From Cryptomeria japonica (Eukaryota; Streptophyta; Pinopsida; Cupressales; Cupressaceae), in the NCBI RefSeq assembly GCF_030272615.1, contig NC_081410.1:290655957-290719956 (forward strand): 64,000 nt of DNA, read 5' to 3'. The translations under genes and the position numbers were made by a program. The notes under the pieces were generated by a model. That model was not told the DNA's origin. It saw only the letters and a program-made list of their open reading frames with translations, and did not search any database. Positions 12,440-24,500 of this stretch are shown piece by piece (the first letter of the stretch is position 1; the number at the start of each line of letters is the position of its first letter).

Positions 12440-12680
12440 ATGTTTGATCGGACCACAAAAATGATTCGATCAAATGTATTATTTTAAATATGTTCGATCG
12501 AATATAAAATTATTAAAAAAAGGGGGTTCGCTCGAACCCCCTTTTTTTAATGGTTTTTTAAAAAGAATATGGTTGTTTAAAAAAACAATTCTCAAAGGGG
12601 GTTCAGTAGAACATGGGTCGATCGAACCCTAGGGGGTTTGATAGAACCCCTTTTGATAGAACTTATGTTCTATCAAACCT
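12440..12680. repeat. Cluster of TTCGATCGAA-type palindromes
   Basis: Inside the TIR element. Sites include ttcgatcgaa (12493-12502), a perfect 16-bp-arm hairpin with a 2-base loop (12515-12548, core gggttcgctcgaaccc), ggttcagtagaac (about 12600), gggtcgatcgaaccc (12615-12629), gggtttgatagaaccc (12634-12649), and an 11-bp-arm hairpin with loop ttat (12652-12677). All are variants of GGTTCGATCGAACC. Confidence 0.85.
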
Positions 12681-13408
12681 ACCTGCTAGAGATCTCCCCC
12701 CCAAAACTCTCCTGGTTTCTACAAATTTTTGGCCTTTGAAGCTCAAATTGGGGGCTCAAATGGATGAATTTTCACAAACCCAAATGCATGATAGTAGTAC
12801 TAGAAGCAAGCTTTCCAATGATTATTATTTTAATAAATATTGAGTTTATTAGGATTTGTTTTTTCGGTTAACTAAACGTATATTTCACACCAAACATCAA
12901 CTTCTGAGTTCAATGCTTATGGAAAAATAGTAAACAAGTGAAAAAAAATTCTAAAAAATATCTATGTACTAGGTATTGAAGTCCTCTTTCCAACAAAAAA
13001 AAAATGAATTTCATTACATACACAACAAGTTATAAATGACCAAATGGACATATGTCAAAATTACAGTTAACTCGACTTCAAAACCTAATAAAATATGAAA
13101 TATTGAAGATAATGTTATGAAACCAATTACAAACATTAGATATGGATGTTACAAAACTAAATTCAAAAGAATCACATTCATATCTATTTTAGAAAAAAAA
13201 GTTATGCACGACCAAGTGAGTATCACTCTTTAAAAAAGTTGTTTTTTGTAAAAAAATAGTTTTCGAGGCAGATAGAAAATGGCAGCAAATTGATTCCAAA
13301 AAAATTCCAAAAAATATTTTTAGAATCTACACATGAAATGACACAAATCACTAGTTCAGATCATCTACAAATTCCTTACGATTTAATAATAATAGGTGTC
13401 TGAATGTG

Positions 13409-13484
13409 AAGTTTGTTTGTTTTTGTTTTGTTTTTTTTGTTTTTTTGTTGTTTTTGTTGTTTTTTTTTTGTTTTTTTTTTTCCT
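13409..13484 (+). repeat. T-rich tract, (T)nG units
   Basis: Runs of 4 to 11 T separated by single G over about 75 bases near the right end of the TIR element. The open frame over it (13396-13674) starts inside the transposon and ends in host gag, so its Phe/Val-rich N-terminus is spurious. Confidence 0.85.
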
Positions 13485-13557
13485 GAAAATGAATATTGCA
13501 GTGTCAAAGGTGGCAAAAAAGTGTAACCCACTATTGTGGGTTCACCCCTATATCTAT

Positions 13558-14480
13558 CCTAATGCTCAACAAAATAATTCTTTTGTGTCCTCTTCCCTAG
13601 GGACTGAGGTAAACAACATGAAAAACCTGTTGCGAACCTTTTCAAATGAGATAATTAACATCAAAAGGCAATAGGCAACCCCTGCAAGGCCTTCATTCCA
13701 AAATTACCAAATTCGGAAGGCCTCAATACTAGAAATATCAATTTTAGGGAAGTACAAAAAATCCTCAAACGCATCTGAACAACCAGATTGTTCTTATTCT
13801 AACTCCCTTATAGGCTATACCACCAAGTCAAAACAAGGAGTTGGTCATGGGTTAGAATAACTTAGCGAGTTATACTAATTCTTGGTTTTTCCCTTGCAAT
13901 AAAGCTCATGTGTTGTGAAATTTGCCCCAAGGAAATTTGCAACAAAAGGTATCAAATCAATAGAGATAAGGAGTAACTCTTGATGCTGGAGCATATGCCT
14001 CCCCAAGAATGGACAATGTTGTGCTCACTGCTTAAATACAGGGCATGTCTTTGGAGAAAGAGTCCAAAATTTCCCCTAACCATGCACTTTTCTCATCGAT
14101 GGAAGGCTAAGAGGTATTGTTAATGAACGATGCTTCTACATAGACCTTAAAAGATCCTCATGTGCAATCTGATTATAACCTTCACTCAAAGCATAGATTC
14201 ACTAGAGAGAATGTAGCACAGCAACCCAAGACAGGCCCTGATAAAGTGTAGGATCAACTTGTCGTGATTTCTCCTTTTTAAAAACCAAAGGAGACCATGT
14301 CTTATAAGCCAAAAGAACCAAATTTGTCCCTCCCAATGACCCTTAATGTTGTGGAACAATTGAAAAAGGCGACAGCGAAAATATCCTTATGGGATATTCT
14401 TGCTTTTTCTAAGCATAAATCCTTGTTACTGGAGGTGATGGGAGAAATAGAGAAGACCACAGTTGGGTTTGTGACTTAGC
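13558..14480 (+). pseudogene. Ty3-gypsy gag C-terminal part and linker
   Basis: Continues gag after the DNA transposon: PNAQQNNSFVSSS and NNMKNLLRTF to a stop at 13672. Downstream only broken frames are seen, among them 14297-14479 (MSYKPKEPNL, then a KKATAKISLWDIL segment), the conserved linker that precedes the protease in plant gypsy polyproteins. Multiple stops show decay. Confidence 0.65.
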
Positions 14481-14557
14481 CAACACTAGAAAAAGATAGA
14501 GGGTCTGAATCTGGGAGCCAGTTGCATTTGGTTGTGGTGCTCACTAATGAAGGATAA

Positions 14558-15058
14558 GTGCCCACAAATGAAATGGTAGATAAACAAAAGCCAACTCCTT
14601 TCTTTTTAACTCTCATTGTTGGGGACAAACTACTCCATAATTCTATGATTGATTCTTGGGCTAGCACTACGGTGATACCTAAGAAAATAGTAGAAGTCCT
14701 AAAACTAGAATATAAGCCCTTAGATAGAGGTGTCATGTATCTTGATGGGAAAGAGGTTCAAGCTATAGGCATAATTAGGAAACTTCCCCCGACCCTCTAT
14801 GCCTTCCCGAGTATCACAGTTCCCCTAGAAGTTGTAATAATTAATATTCCCCCTATCTTTGGTCGTTGTCTGTCGAGAGATTTCACAACCAAGATAGGTG
14901 GATACCTTTACTTAGATTGGTCACACCTCATTTTGAGAACTAAGCATGGAGCAAAGATAAAAATAGTCTATGCATCTTTGCACTCAAAGCATGTAGTCGA
15001 TGAGGCCTTGATGAATTCTGAGGCAACCCACGCTTCCATTACCAAAGATGAAATATGA
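14558..15058 (+). pseudogene. Ty3-gypsy aspartic protease
   Basis: 166 residues. The pepsin-like half-domain begins FFLTLIVGDKLLHNSMIDSWAS: the catalytic D-S/T-G triad reads DSW, with the glycine replaced. The flap and second loop follow (VQAIGIIRKLP, VPLEVVIINIP), then FGRCLSRDF where functional copies have LGRPWL, and GAKIKIV. The enzyme would cut the Gag-Pol polyprotein; here loss of DSG and of the Arg-Pro-Trp loop indicates inactivity. It sits between gag and the RNase H-like domain. Confidence 0.75.
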
Positions 15059-15239
15059 TGTGTGAAGGTATTAAAGGATGAAGAAATGAAGGGTGACCAG
15101 AATTCTAAGTAGGGCATCTTTGTAAATGAGTTTATCGACTTTGATCCTTTGGGAAATTATCATGCTATTGGTATTGGAGCCTATGTGATATTTAATGAGG
15201 ATCCTGGTCCCCAATGTCTCTAAAGATCCTCAAGATAGA

Positions 15240-15660
15240 GAAAAGACAAAGGAGGATCAAAGTTATAAGTTTTGGACTCTATATTTTGATGGACCAAGGT
15301 GTAAGATGGGATAAGGAGATGGTATTTGCCTGACCTCCCTATCCGGAGAGAAGAATCTTAGATATTTTTGCTTTCAATTCCCCTGTTCAAACAACAAGGT
15401 GGAATATGAAGGATTGGTAATTCCATGGACTAAACCTTGTCGAACGCATGGGTATCAAACAACTGAGAGTCCTTGGAGATTTTAGCTAGTGGTAAAGCAA
15501 GTTTGGGGTCTGTCCATAGTGAAACATGTCTTCATGCATTCATATCAGCATGGAGTTTGGGATCCGATAGAGAGATTTGAAGCTTCTAGTTCAAGTGATC
15601 CCTAGAAGGAAAAATGTGGTAGCTGATTGACTGGCTACCATAGGATCTCAACTCAGTCCT
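15240..15660 (+). pseudogene. Additional RNase H-like domain upstream of RT
   Basis: Translation through stops gives YKFWTLYFDGPRCKMG, then GDGICLTSLSGEKNLRY, CSNNKVEYEGLV, and later VVKQVWG and LTGYHRIS. These match the RNase H layout: D in YFDG, E in VEYEGL, a third acidic position at the GDSE-like place now unclear (LGDF), and an A-D-x-LA tail now decayed. The normal gypsy RNase H is also present after RT (about 16980-17350), so this element carried two. The acquired second RNase H is established for the plant Tat group; here it lies before RT. Frameshifts and stops make it inactive. Confidence 0.6.
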
Positions 15661-15938
15661 GCTTCTAATTTGTTAGAGAATAAGCACTTTGTCTGAGTGA
15701 TTATGAGACCAACAGTCCCATACAATGATCAAAATTAGTAGGTTTTTGAAAATGATGAGAAAATAGCCATGTTTATCCAACAATTTTGTGAGTTTGTTGA
15801 ATAACTGCAACCCAAAATAACATAAGCATATGAGGATCAAATCATCCAACTCAGAACAATAAGCTCCCAACAGGGACAATCACCTTAGAGAATTTGTTTG
15901 ATTGTGATGATGCCTAAAATGATAAAAGGAAATTCACG

Positions 15939-17074
15939 ATGGAAAAGGGGAATTATACTAAGTTGAAGGTTGTTGAGGGGAAAAAACTAAAAGTGGGAAA
16001 AAAAGTTCCCCAACGTGATAAAGACAAATTGATACATTTTTGTGATAAGTATAAAGGAGTCATCGCATGGTCATATGATGATCTTAAAGGGTACAACCCC
16101 TCTATCATCCATCTTATGGTTGAACTTTCTAAGGGAGCTAATCCGTTCAGACAAAATTAGAGGCCGATCAACCCTAAAATTAAGTCCCTTATGACTCAAG
16201 TATTGAAGAAGTTAGTGGATTCCCGGATAGTCTCTGCAATCAAACGCAGTACCTAGGTCTCTAACCTAGTCATGGTTAGAAAAAAGAAAGGACACATTCG
16301 CCTTTGTGTGGATTTCTAAGATTTAAATAGGGCATCCCTTAAAGATCATTACCCTCTCTCATTTGTGGAACAAATGCTACAAATAGTAACTGGGTCAAAG
16401 ATGTTCTCTATGCTTGATGGTTTCTTCAAGTATAACCAAGTCCTTATTAAAGAAGAACATCACACAGAACCATATTTACCACATTTACTTATGCTAAAAT
16501 GCCTTTTGGACTCTCCAATGTAGGAGCAACCTTCCAAAGAGTAATGGACATAGCTTTCAGGGAGCTAATAAACAAAATTATCTTAATCTATTTGGATGAC
16601 CTGACTGTGTTCCAAAAGAATAAAGAAGATCACTTTGACCATTTGGAGTTGGTATTCCAAAAAGGTTTAGAGTTCAGGGTCTCCCTAAACCCTAAGAAAT
16701 GCATTTTCAGAGTTCTACAAGGGAAACTGCTAGGACATATAGTGTCTAAAGAAGGGTTTGCAATCAACCTGGACCGCATGGAGGCCATTAAAGGGTTACC
16801 CCTGTCGGTGAACAAGAAAGATGTCCAATATTTCTTGGGAAAGATAAATTTTGTCAATAGATTCATATCAGACTTTGCTAGAATGATTAGACTTATTACC
16901 CTTATGTTGAAGAAAGACCAACCTTTCAAATGGACTGACCAAGCAAGGCAATCTTTTGAGGAAGTTAAAGAATCTATCTCTTCCACCCCAGTATTGGTCA
17001 ATCTAGACTTATTTAAGGATTTTATTATTTACGTCTATAGAAGTAAATTCAGTATAGCCATGGTCTTAGCTTAG
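15939..17074 (+). pseudogene. Ty3-gypsy reverse transcriptase
   Basis: RVT_1 in two frames joined by a frameshift near 16470. N-terminal part: YKGVIAWSYDDLKGYNPSII, NPFRQN, VMVRKKKGHIRLCVDF, then MFSMLDGFFKYNQ where functional copies have D-x-F-S-GYNQ. C-terminal part: MPFGLSNVGATFQRVMD, the catalytic LIYLDDLTVF (both Asp intact), LNPKKCIF, LLGHIVS and the connection segment FLGKINFVNRFI. It copies element RNA to DNA. Stops at 16158, 16318 and 17072 plus the frameshift kill it. Confidence 0.85.
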
Positions 17075-17350
17075 AAAGATGAAAATGGAAAAATTGAACA
17101 CCAAGTGGTGTTCCATTCGTAGACACTAAAAAATTATGAAGTTAAGTATAACTTTGTAGAGAGGCAAGATTTCGCCATTGTTAAAGGCTTAAAGAAATTC
17201 CAGCATCAAATTGCATGCAATAAAACTATAGTGTACATCGCACATCCCAATGTACATGAATATATCATGGAAGGAGAGATAACAAAGAAAAGGGCCAATT
17301 GGATTACTAAAATTTTAGAGTATGATATTGAGGTTAAACCACCAAAGTAA
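16980..17350 (+). pseudogene. Ty3-gypsy RNase H (native, after RT)
   Basis: TPVLVNLDLFKDFIIYVYRSKFSIAMVLA, stop, KDENGKIEHQVVFHS, stop, LKNYEVKYNFVERQDFAIVKGLKKF: the usual RT_RNaseH domain. The first catalytic Asp (normally a D in the strand before A-S) appears replaced by Tyr-Arg. The AHPNVHEYI and ILEYDIEVKPPK segments that follow are typical of the linker to the integrase. Confidence 0.75.
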
Positions 17351-17559
17351 TCCATGGGAGAGGATTGTGCTAGTATATGGCTCAAGAACTCACATCTAAA
17401 GAAGGAAAGGGGTAGTTGGAGAAGGTCTTGATTAACCAAGAAAAACCCGAGAGTTGTTGGGTCTAACATAGGATTAATTTTATGTAGACTAGAAGGTACC
17501 CTCTAGACCTCCCTCTCCATAAAAGAAGGTTCTATAGGTTATAAAACAGTGGCTATACA

Positions 17560-18642
17560 CTTGTCGAAGGTATGTTTTCCAAGCGGAATTTCAATGGAGT
17601 CCTACTGAGGTGTGTAGGTCATGAGCAAACTGAGAGGATCCTCCAATAGTTTCATAGTGTCCCAACAAGTGGACACTTCTTCACAAAGGCCACAACTATC
17701 AAGATTATGTGTGCCAATTATTTTTGGGCTGGTATGTTCAACCAAACCCGCTCACTAGTCAAATCTTGCAAAGAATGCTATTTCTTCATGGGTAAGAGAA
17801 AGATTTCAGCTATGCCCCTTAATCCCATTGTAATTGACTAGCCATTTTCATAATGGGCACTAGATTTTATTGGCATCATTAACCCACCCTCTAGTGTTGA
17901 TTATTTAAGTGGATATTAACAATAGTGGATTATATCAGTATATGGACAAAGGCGATTCCTTTAAAGAATGCAATCGAGGTAGGAAATATTGGGTTTCTTG
18001 AGAGAGTTGGCTGCAAGGTTCGAGCCTCTGAAAACTGTTATCTCTAATAATGCCAAATCTTTTGTAGGCTCTAAAATCTACCAGTTTGCAATGGAGAATG
18101 GAGTATTTCTCAAGACATCCTCTAACTATTATCCGCAAGGCAATGGCCTCGCAGAATTAACAAACAACAACCTAATTAGGTTAATCAAGAGGATAGGATC
18201 CGAGCTCAAGAGAGAATGGAATAAGCATCTAAAAAATGCACTCTGAGATGACCAAATTACTCCTAAATATATTTTGAAAACTTCGTCGTATGAGTTAGTC
18301 TACGAGAAGGAAGTTATGCTTCCCATTTTAATGGAGATCCCTGTATTGCAGTTATTGAAATCTTTGGAGATTGAAGAGAATGGAGAAATCAAGGTTTGAC
18401 TAGTGGATTTTCTTGAACTTCAAGAACACAGAGAAAGGGCTCGGGGTTCCATTGATGCCCAAAAGCGAGTGGTTAAAAAGTGGTTCAAGAAAAATTCTTC
18501 TGACCCAGTTTTCAAATGCGGAGACCTTGTGCTAAAATATAATGAATGTGTAGCTAAACTAGGACAACATCAAAATTTTGATCTCTATGGTAAGGTCTCT
18601 TTTGCATTAGTCAATGTAAGAGAGAAAATGCATTTGAATTAG
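17560..18642 (+). pseudogene. Ty3-gypsy integrase
   Basis: Pieces in order: SGHFFTKATTIKIM, YFWAGMF and SLVKSCKECYFF (HHCC zinc finger), WALDFIGIINPP (first catalytic Asp), VISNNAKSFVGS (functional copies have SDN; Asp replaced by Asn), YYPQGNGLAELTNNNL (third catalytic Glu kept), then FLELQEHRERARGSIDAQKRV and FKCGDLVLKYN (C-terminal segment). No chromodomain is evident. The enzyme would insert the element DNA. Stops and the lost Asp make it non-functional. The sequence continues to 18754, where element B begins. Confidence 0.8.
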
Positions 18643-18754
18643 AAACATTAGAAGGAGAACTGTTGGGGATCCTAGTGAACAGGGTCTATCTTAAACCTTT
18701 TCATTGAGTTAGTGAATTAATTTTCTTTGTAAATAATGTATAAAATGTAAATGT

Positions 18755-19897
18755 TGCTGGAAAGAGACACTGTTCCAAAGAAAATTGATGCATAAGAGAT
18801 GATTAGGAGTTATCATTGATGGAAACTCAATTCCATAATCACATCTAGTGTACATAGATTTGGTTTATCGGAAGTCATATTGTTCACAAGGCATAAGTCT
18901 GGAAGGTGGAACACAGTAGTCGGTAGAGAATGAGATCATGGTGCACATCTTGATTTTGATTGGACAATTTTGGTTGTGGTGATCAAAGAAGTTAATTCAA
19001 GGCTCGAGGTAGATTATTTTGTGATCCTATTATACAATCTTCATTCATGAGAAAATTTAGAAGTCTAGTATCTGGTAATTTAGTTAGAGCAGAGCTATTC
19101 TCATGTAACGTGTGTTGTGGATTTGTTGGGTTGATTTGATGATTGGTTTTGTGTTCGAGGATTTTGAGCCAACTCATATGAAGCTTGTTATCATTGTTTG
19201 GGTCCGCATATGGATTTGTGGATGGATTGAGTCAACTTGGTGATACATGTTTCATGTTGTGTTTTATGCGGTTTTTGGAAGCCGACATGGTTAATGATTC
19301 TTTTTGTCAGTGTGGATATATAAGATCAATTTGGTTGATCATTTTAATGTGTTATAAATGAGAGATGTATGTGTGAATGTGTGAATTTTCGTGAATATGA
19401 TTGAAGGTTTTGGTGATCTGGTGTTTGAAAGAGTAGGAAATTAGAGCACCAAGTTAGATCAGTTGCAGAACATAATCTGAGCCTAACCGGAACTACATTT
19501 TGGCATATTTAGATGCTATACTTGAGTTTATTCATCATTGTAATCATTTGTAATAGCATTTAAGGTAGTGAGCCTTCCTCCAGGTTGTAGCCCTTTTGTA
19601 ATTGAGCAGTGATCTTTAGGCAATGTTCTTGAATGCAAGTACATTCCCCTTATGTCATATTATCATACTTCTTTCCATAGTATAATAATATTGTGGGTTC
19701 AAATCCCACCATGGTTTTTTCCTTTCTAGGTTTCCATGTAAAAATCTTGGTGTTATGGTTGTGTGGTTGTTTAATTTATGTTTCTACATTCTTCTTACAT
19801 TCATATGCATCTAGTGGTTTAAGGATTGGGTTAATAAGTTAAAAAATTGTAAAACATTGATTCACCCCCCCCATCTCAGTGTTCATTGATTCCAATA
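18755..19897 (+). repeat. Element B 5' LTR
   Basis: Begins tgctggaaagagac (TGTTGG with one change) and ends gattccaata. It matches 25076-26155 over its length, for instance gatgcataagagat, ggcataagtctggaaggtgga and gtgggttcaaatcccaccatgg. Without coding content; frames within it are not genes. Confidence 0.85.
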
Positions 19898-19898
19898 A

Positions 19899-19911
19899 TT
19901 GGTATCAGTTC
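19899..19911 (+). promoter_or_regulatory. Primer-binding site of element B
   Basis: ttggtatcagttc directly follows the LTR. It matches the initiator tRNA-Met complement TGGTATCAGAGC in the first nine bases. Confidence 0.75.
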
Positions 19912-19959
19912 TTAGTTCCTCGCAAGAAGCCTAACAACTTGAGGAATATCTAGAAGATT

Positions 19960-21128
19960 GAATCAATGGACTTCGGTTTGTAGAGATAGCTTACTGTGGC
20001 ACTTGAAGATCCTGATGCAACAAGAAAAGAAGTAAGTTCCTTGAAAAGAAACTTGAATGCAGCTGAATACTTCATTAAGACATTGAAAGATCAAGCAAGC
20101 ACTTCTAGAGAAAAGAGAAAGGAGATGATGGACAAACTAAAGGAGAAATAAGAACAAAGCATTGAAAATCAAGCCCTACAAGACAAGATAGATAAATGTG
20201 AGAAGTTTGCAAGAGAAAATGCAGTCCTAAAGAATGTGATGCAATCCATTGTGATGAAGCTGACAAAGGATATTGAAGACCAAAAGAAAAATGAAAAAAC
20301 CCTAATTCAATCACTGAAGGACATATCTGATGAATGTTGTAGATTGACATATTAAAATGATGAGTTCAAACTTGAATTGGTGCAATGCAAGAATTATGGA
20401 TGAGAAATTGAAAGGAAGACCATAATTCTAAGAGATGAGCTTTCTACTGCTAATGAATACAAAGAAAAATTCAAAGCTAGTTTAGCCTGGTTAGATGAAA
20501 TGCTATAAAGTCAAAGACATGGGAAAGACATGCAAGGACTTGGATTTGAGAAGGGAGAATCCTCTAGTTTTGGACAAGGCAATCATCATCAGAAGAACAA
20601 GAAACCTCTGGTAAGACAGCCTAATTTCTACAGATTCAATGGTAAATGTTTTTTTGTGGTAAATTTGGTCATATGGCAATTCAATATAGAAATAATATGA
20701 ATAATGGGATTACAAATAATGGTCTAACCTTTATCGGTCAATGTTTCATATGAAAAAACTTTGGTCATAAGTCAAATATGTGCAAAATGATGAACAACTT
20801 TCAGAATAAGAGATGTTATGCATGTGGAATGTTTGGACACACTGCTAACCAATGCAAGATGAGATCAAACCAGGTGAAATTCAGGCCTATCCAGAGAAAT
20901 GTTGTTTGCTATGCATGCAACAAATCTGATCATATTGCAAAATATTGCAGAAGAAAGAACATGAACAACAATGGTCTGGTAAACAAGAATAGATCAGATG
21001 AAAAGGAGAAATCTAAAGTGGAAGAGATCAGAGATAAACATAAGAAGATATGGGTTAAGAAGGAAGATTCAAATGTCCAGAATGGCTCCACACTTGATTC
21101 TAATGGTGGAACCTCATCCAATAACTAA
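19960..21128 (+). pseudogene. Element B gag with coiled coil and four zinc knuckles
   Basis: Begins near MDFGL with a long Lys/Glu helix-rich part (about 20000-20480: SLKRNLNAAEYFIKTLKDQ, RENAVLKNVMQSIVMKLTKD), likely coiled coil. Four CX2CX4HX4C knuckles follow: near 20650 (FFCGKFGHMAIQ, last Cys now Tyr), 20739-20780 (CFI-stop-KNFGHKSNMC), 20817-20858 (CYACGMFGHTANQC, intact) and 20910-20951 (CYACNKSDHIAKYC, intact). Ends with a Lys/Asn/Ser-rich tail at 21128. It should bind element RNA. Several stops and a frameshift lie in the 5' half. Confidence 0.7.
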
Positions 21129-21551
21129 GGCCTAATTCCTTAGGGGGAATCTTTTCAAGCAAATCTTTAGAACCCCCCCTTTTTCAGAGATCTATAACCA
21201 GTCAAGGATGGTTGCAAATGATGGAGATCAGTTATGCAGTTGATATCTGAAATAATCCATTGTGGTTTTAGATTCTGATGATGAATTCTTGAAGATACAG
21301 GGTATCTGGAAGCCCTCAGGGTTTTGCATTTATTACAACTTAAAGTTAGGTTTTTGGTGGATAAAAAGGCATTTCAATCATTCATTCTTCACAATGAGAT
21401 CAAAGAGTAAGAGAAGAAGAAGAGTGAAGCAAACAAGATTGAGCAGTGATAACCAAGTTTGAAGCAATCACTCAGTGATTCCTAGCATCTGATTGAGATT
21501 GAAAAGGTATTTATCCATTTATGAGCTATTTGTTCATACCCTAATTTAAAA

Positions 21552-24500
21552 ATGGCATTTGCATCTGATGTTGTGACTCCATTGGTGGTTGAGATTACTA
21601 AGAGAGCAAGGCCTGTATTCAAGAGGCATCCATTCAAATCTATTGAAGGTGATCCGGAATGTGCTTTTTCCTTTATCTTGTATGGTGTGCTACATAACGA
21701 AGATATTCATACATCCACTGCAACATCGAAGATCTTGGAAATGCGGATATGCTATCTTTTTACACATATGTTGGATGGAATGGGAAATTTCAAGCCCGAA
21801 TTCAAGTCATTGCAGGACAAGGGTTTCATCCAGTTTGTTCATTTCTTGATGTTTTATGAGCCCGAATGGGTGAGATATATCCTTATCCAAATTCATGATG
21901 GGTTTGTATGGATGGACCAACCTCATAAGATCACAAAGCAATCCATTCAAGTAGTTACTTGTTTGAATGCAACCAGTGAGATCCTCAATCTGAGGAAAGT
22001 TCATAACACAACAGTAACAAAGGTTACCGGATCCCAGCATGATAGTCGATCGATGACAATTAGAGATATAATTAAGCATGATGTGATATTTTCCTTGATG
22101 GTGATGGGGTACAACGTATACCAATCTAGGAGGCAAAACTTAGTATCAGGTACTGCTAGATTTGCAGCCTATGAGATGCTTAAGGAAGATAAGAGGTATG
22201 ATCTCTATGGAGTACTTCTCAGTGAGCTACTAAGAAACTTGAAGAAGATAAACCAAGATAAGAAGCATGAATTTAAATTTGGTTCCTTGATTGTTTGCTT
22301 GGCATTGTATTTCTTGAATAAATCCTCGGTATTGGAAAGGTTCGATGGGCTTATGATAAACTAGTGGTAGTTCAAATAAAGGAAGGTTTGCAAGGTTTGG
22401 GTGATACTGCAGTGCAGAAATCTGCTTTGTGAGGTTACTTTAAATCATTTCAATCTCTTATGCAAATTGGAGAGAGGATTCCAAAAGATATAGTTGAAAA
22501 ATATGAGAAAATAGTCTACTTTATGGTTGATAAGGACCAATGTCATATGGAGGCAGTTGAGTCGGGAACTATTTGGATCATGCCCATGGGTGTGAGGTGG
22601 ATGCAAATACACTTGACACATGCTCAACACCCATTGAGTCAGTCAATAGATGATAAGGAAGAAAGGTACAATACTTGCAGGGAAAAAGATCTTCATTTGC
22701 ACAAGAAATTCATTGGACCAATAAGGAAGAGAAAAGTAACAAAGGAAGTTGAGGAGTTAGCAAAGAAAATGAGTATATCTAAGGAGGTTGTGCAAAGAGA
22801 AAGAGAGAAAAACATACTGAAGGAGGAGGACATGGCATAGCCCAAAAAGTCAAAACCTATCTCCACTCCTTCCAAGCAATCAAATCCTAGACAGTCTCAG
22901 TCTGCACCTACCTCTAGAGTGCAGAAGTTCATTCCTCCACCCAAGTCACAAACAACATCAACCAGTGGAGTAGAGAAGAGGAAAAAGGTAAAGCCCCAAA
23001 GAGAATATGTTGTTTCCATTTTTGAGGACATAGAACTAAATCTGATGAAGCAGTGAAAGAGGTGAAGACGACAACCACTTATGCCAGAGTGGTGAAGAAG
23101 CCACAATCTGGTGGTGCCCGGCCAAGCAAGAAGCTAAGAGCTAAAACTTAGTCATCTAGAAAAGCTAGAGAAAGCAAGAAGCAGAAGTCAAAATTGGATG
23201 CATCTCTCAAATCTAGCAAAGTACAAGGTACATATGCAGTTGTGCCCCCAATGACTTTGCAAGAAATAATTGATGAAAGTCTTAAGGATGAAAATTTGAA
23301 GAATGTGCATGTGTACTATAAAAATTTTGATGATAAAAATTAGAGAGCTATAGAAGAGGCAATTGTATAGTACATGGATTTTTATAGTAAGGTATTAACA
23401 GAACTATCATCCATGATTCCCAAACGCTTGTATGACATTTTTGATGCAAGAAGGCATACAACAAGTCTAGAGGATGAAAGGATAAAGGAGTACGTATTGG
23501 TAAATTTATCCTCTATCATTTCCAAAGATGAAGTTATTAGATTATTAAATCTTGCAAAGGAAAGATTATGAAGTAAGAAGAGAGTTAATATGCTTATGCT
23601 CAGCAAAATAGATGAAGTCACCAAGGAAATAGAGACAGTTTTGAGACAATTTTTGATAGATCACAAAATTGATGTGAATCCAATAGAGCAATCTCATGAG
23701 ACATCTATTTTGGAAATACATGAAACTGTTCCAGATAAGAAAAAAGATCAATCATCTGAGAAAGCTATTCCGGAAGAGTATCCCATGGTACAGAACACAG
23801 TTGATAATCATGTTGATGCTAACATTGATGACTCCAATGAAGTTGTACAGGATACTGTGATGATTGAAGTTGTTTTAGAAAAGGCAACTAAGGAGACAGA
23901 TGATGTAGATAAGGATAGGTATTATGGTGATAAAGGTGAAAAGGATGAGAGTATAGAGGTTGCAGAAAAGGAGAAAGGACATAAGAAGGAAGATCAAGCT
24001 CCGGTAACAGTGGCAAGAGACACTGTTGTTGATAAAGGGAAATAAATTTCTGTAGATACAGATGACTTTGGTCAAGGACCTATTGATCTGAGTTCATTAT
24101 TTCCAATACAAGCATTAAGGTTGGCAACTCTCGTGCAAGCCAAAGCTAGTGAGGACTTTCTTAAGTCTCATTCAACAGACAAAGAATTGATAACATTGGC
24201 AGGATATGTCCTAGAGAAAATTCTGCCATCTTTCAAACCAGACACATCTAATCCCTCTAGTAAGCTTAAGAGTTTGTTGAATGTTGTAGGTTCTCATTTT
24301 GAATATCTGGAGAAGGAAGTAGATATTAAAGTTTTAAATTAGTTTAATGCTATGAGATTGAAAAAAAATTGAAGATGATTGAGGATGATAGGGTGGCCTT
24401 AGTTACTGCTATGAAGAGTATTCAAGATGCACTAGATGAAGGTGGTCAGATATACAAGTCATGTCTGATTTTGCCAAAGTTCACTATAGACATTAATAAG

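Larger units (their letters stand above)
12346..13548. mobile_element. Non-autonomous TIR DNA transposon (Mutator-like candidate)
   Basis: Left end gggtgaacccacaat and right end, read inward, (g)gggtgaacccacaat form terminal inverted repeats of about 34 bases with one or two mismatches, both running into ttacactttttt. The flanks tccatctat (12337-12345) and tatatctat (13549-13557) agree at 7 of 9 positions; removing one copy rejoins the gag frame exactly (SIY then PNAQ), supporting a 9-bp duplication as made by Mutator-like elements. A 4-bp ctat duplication is an alternative. No transposase frame is visible. Each terminal repeat is itself an imperfect hairpin (gtgaaccc/gggttacac). The interior holds a palindrome cluster and a T-rich tract. 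Confidence 0.75.
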
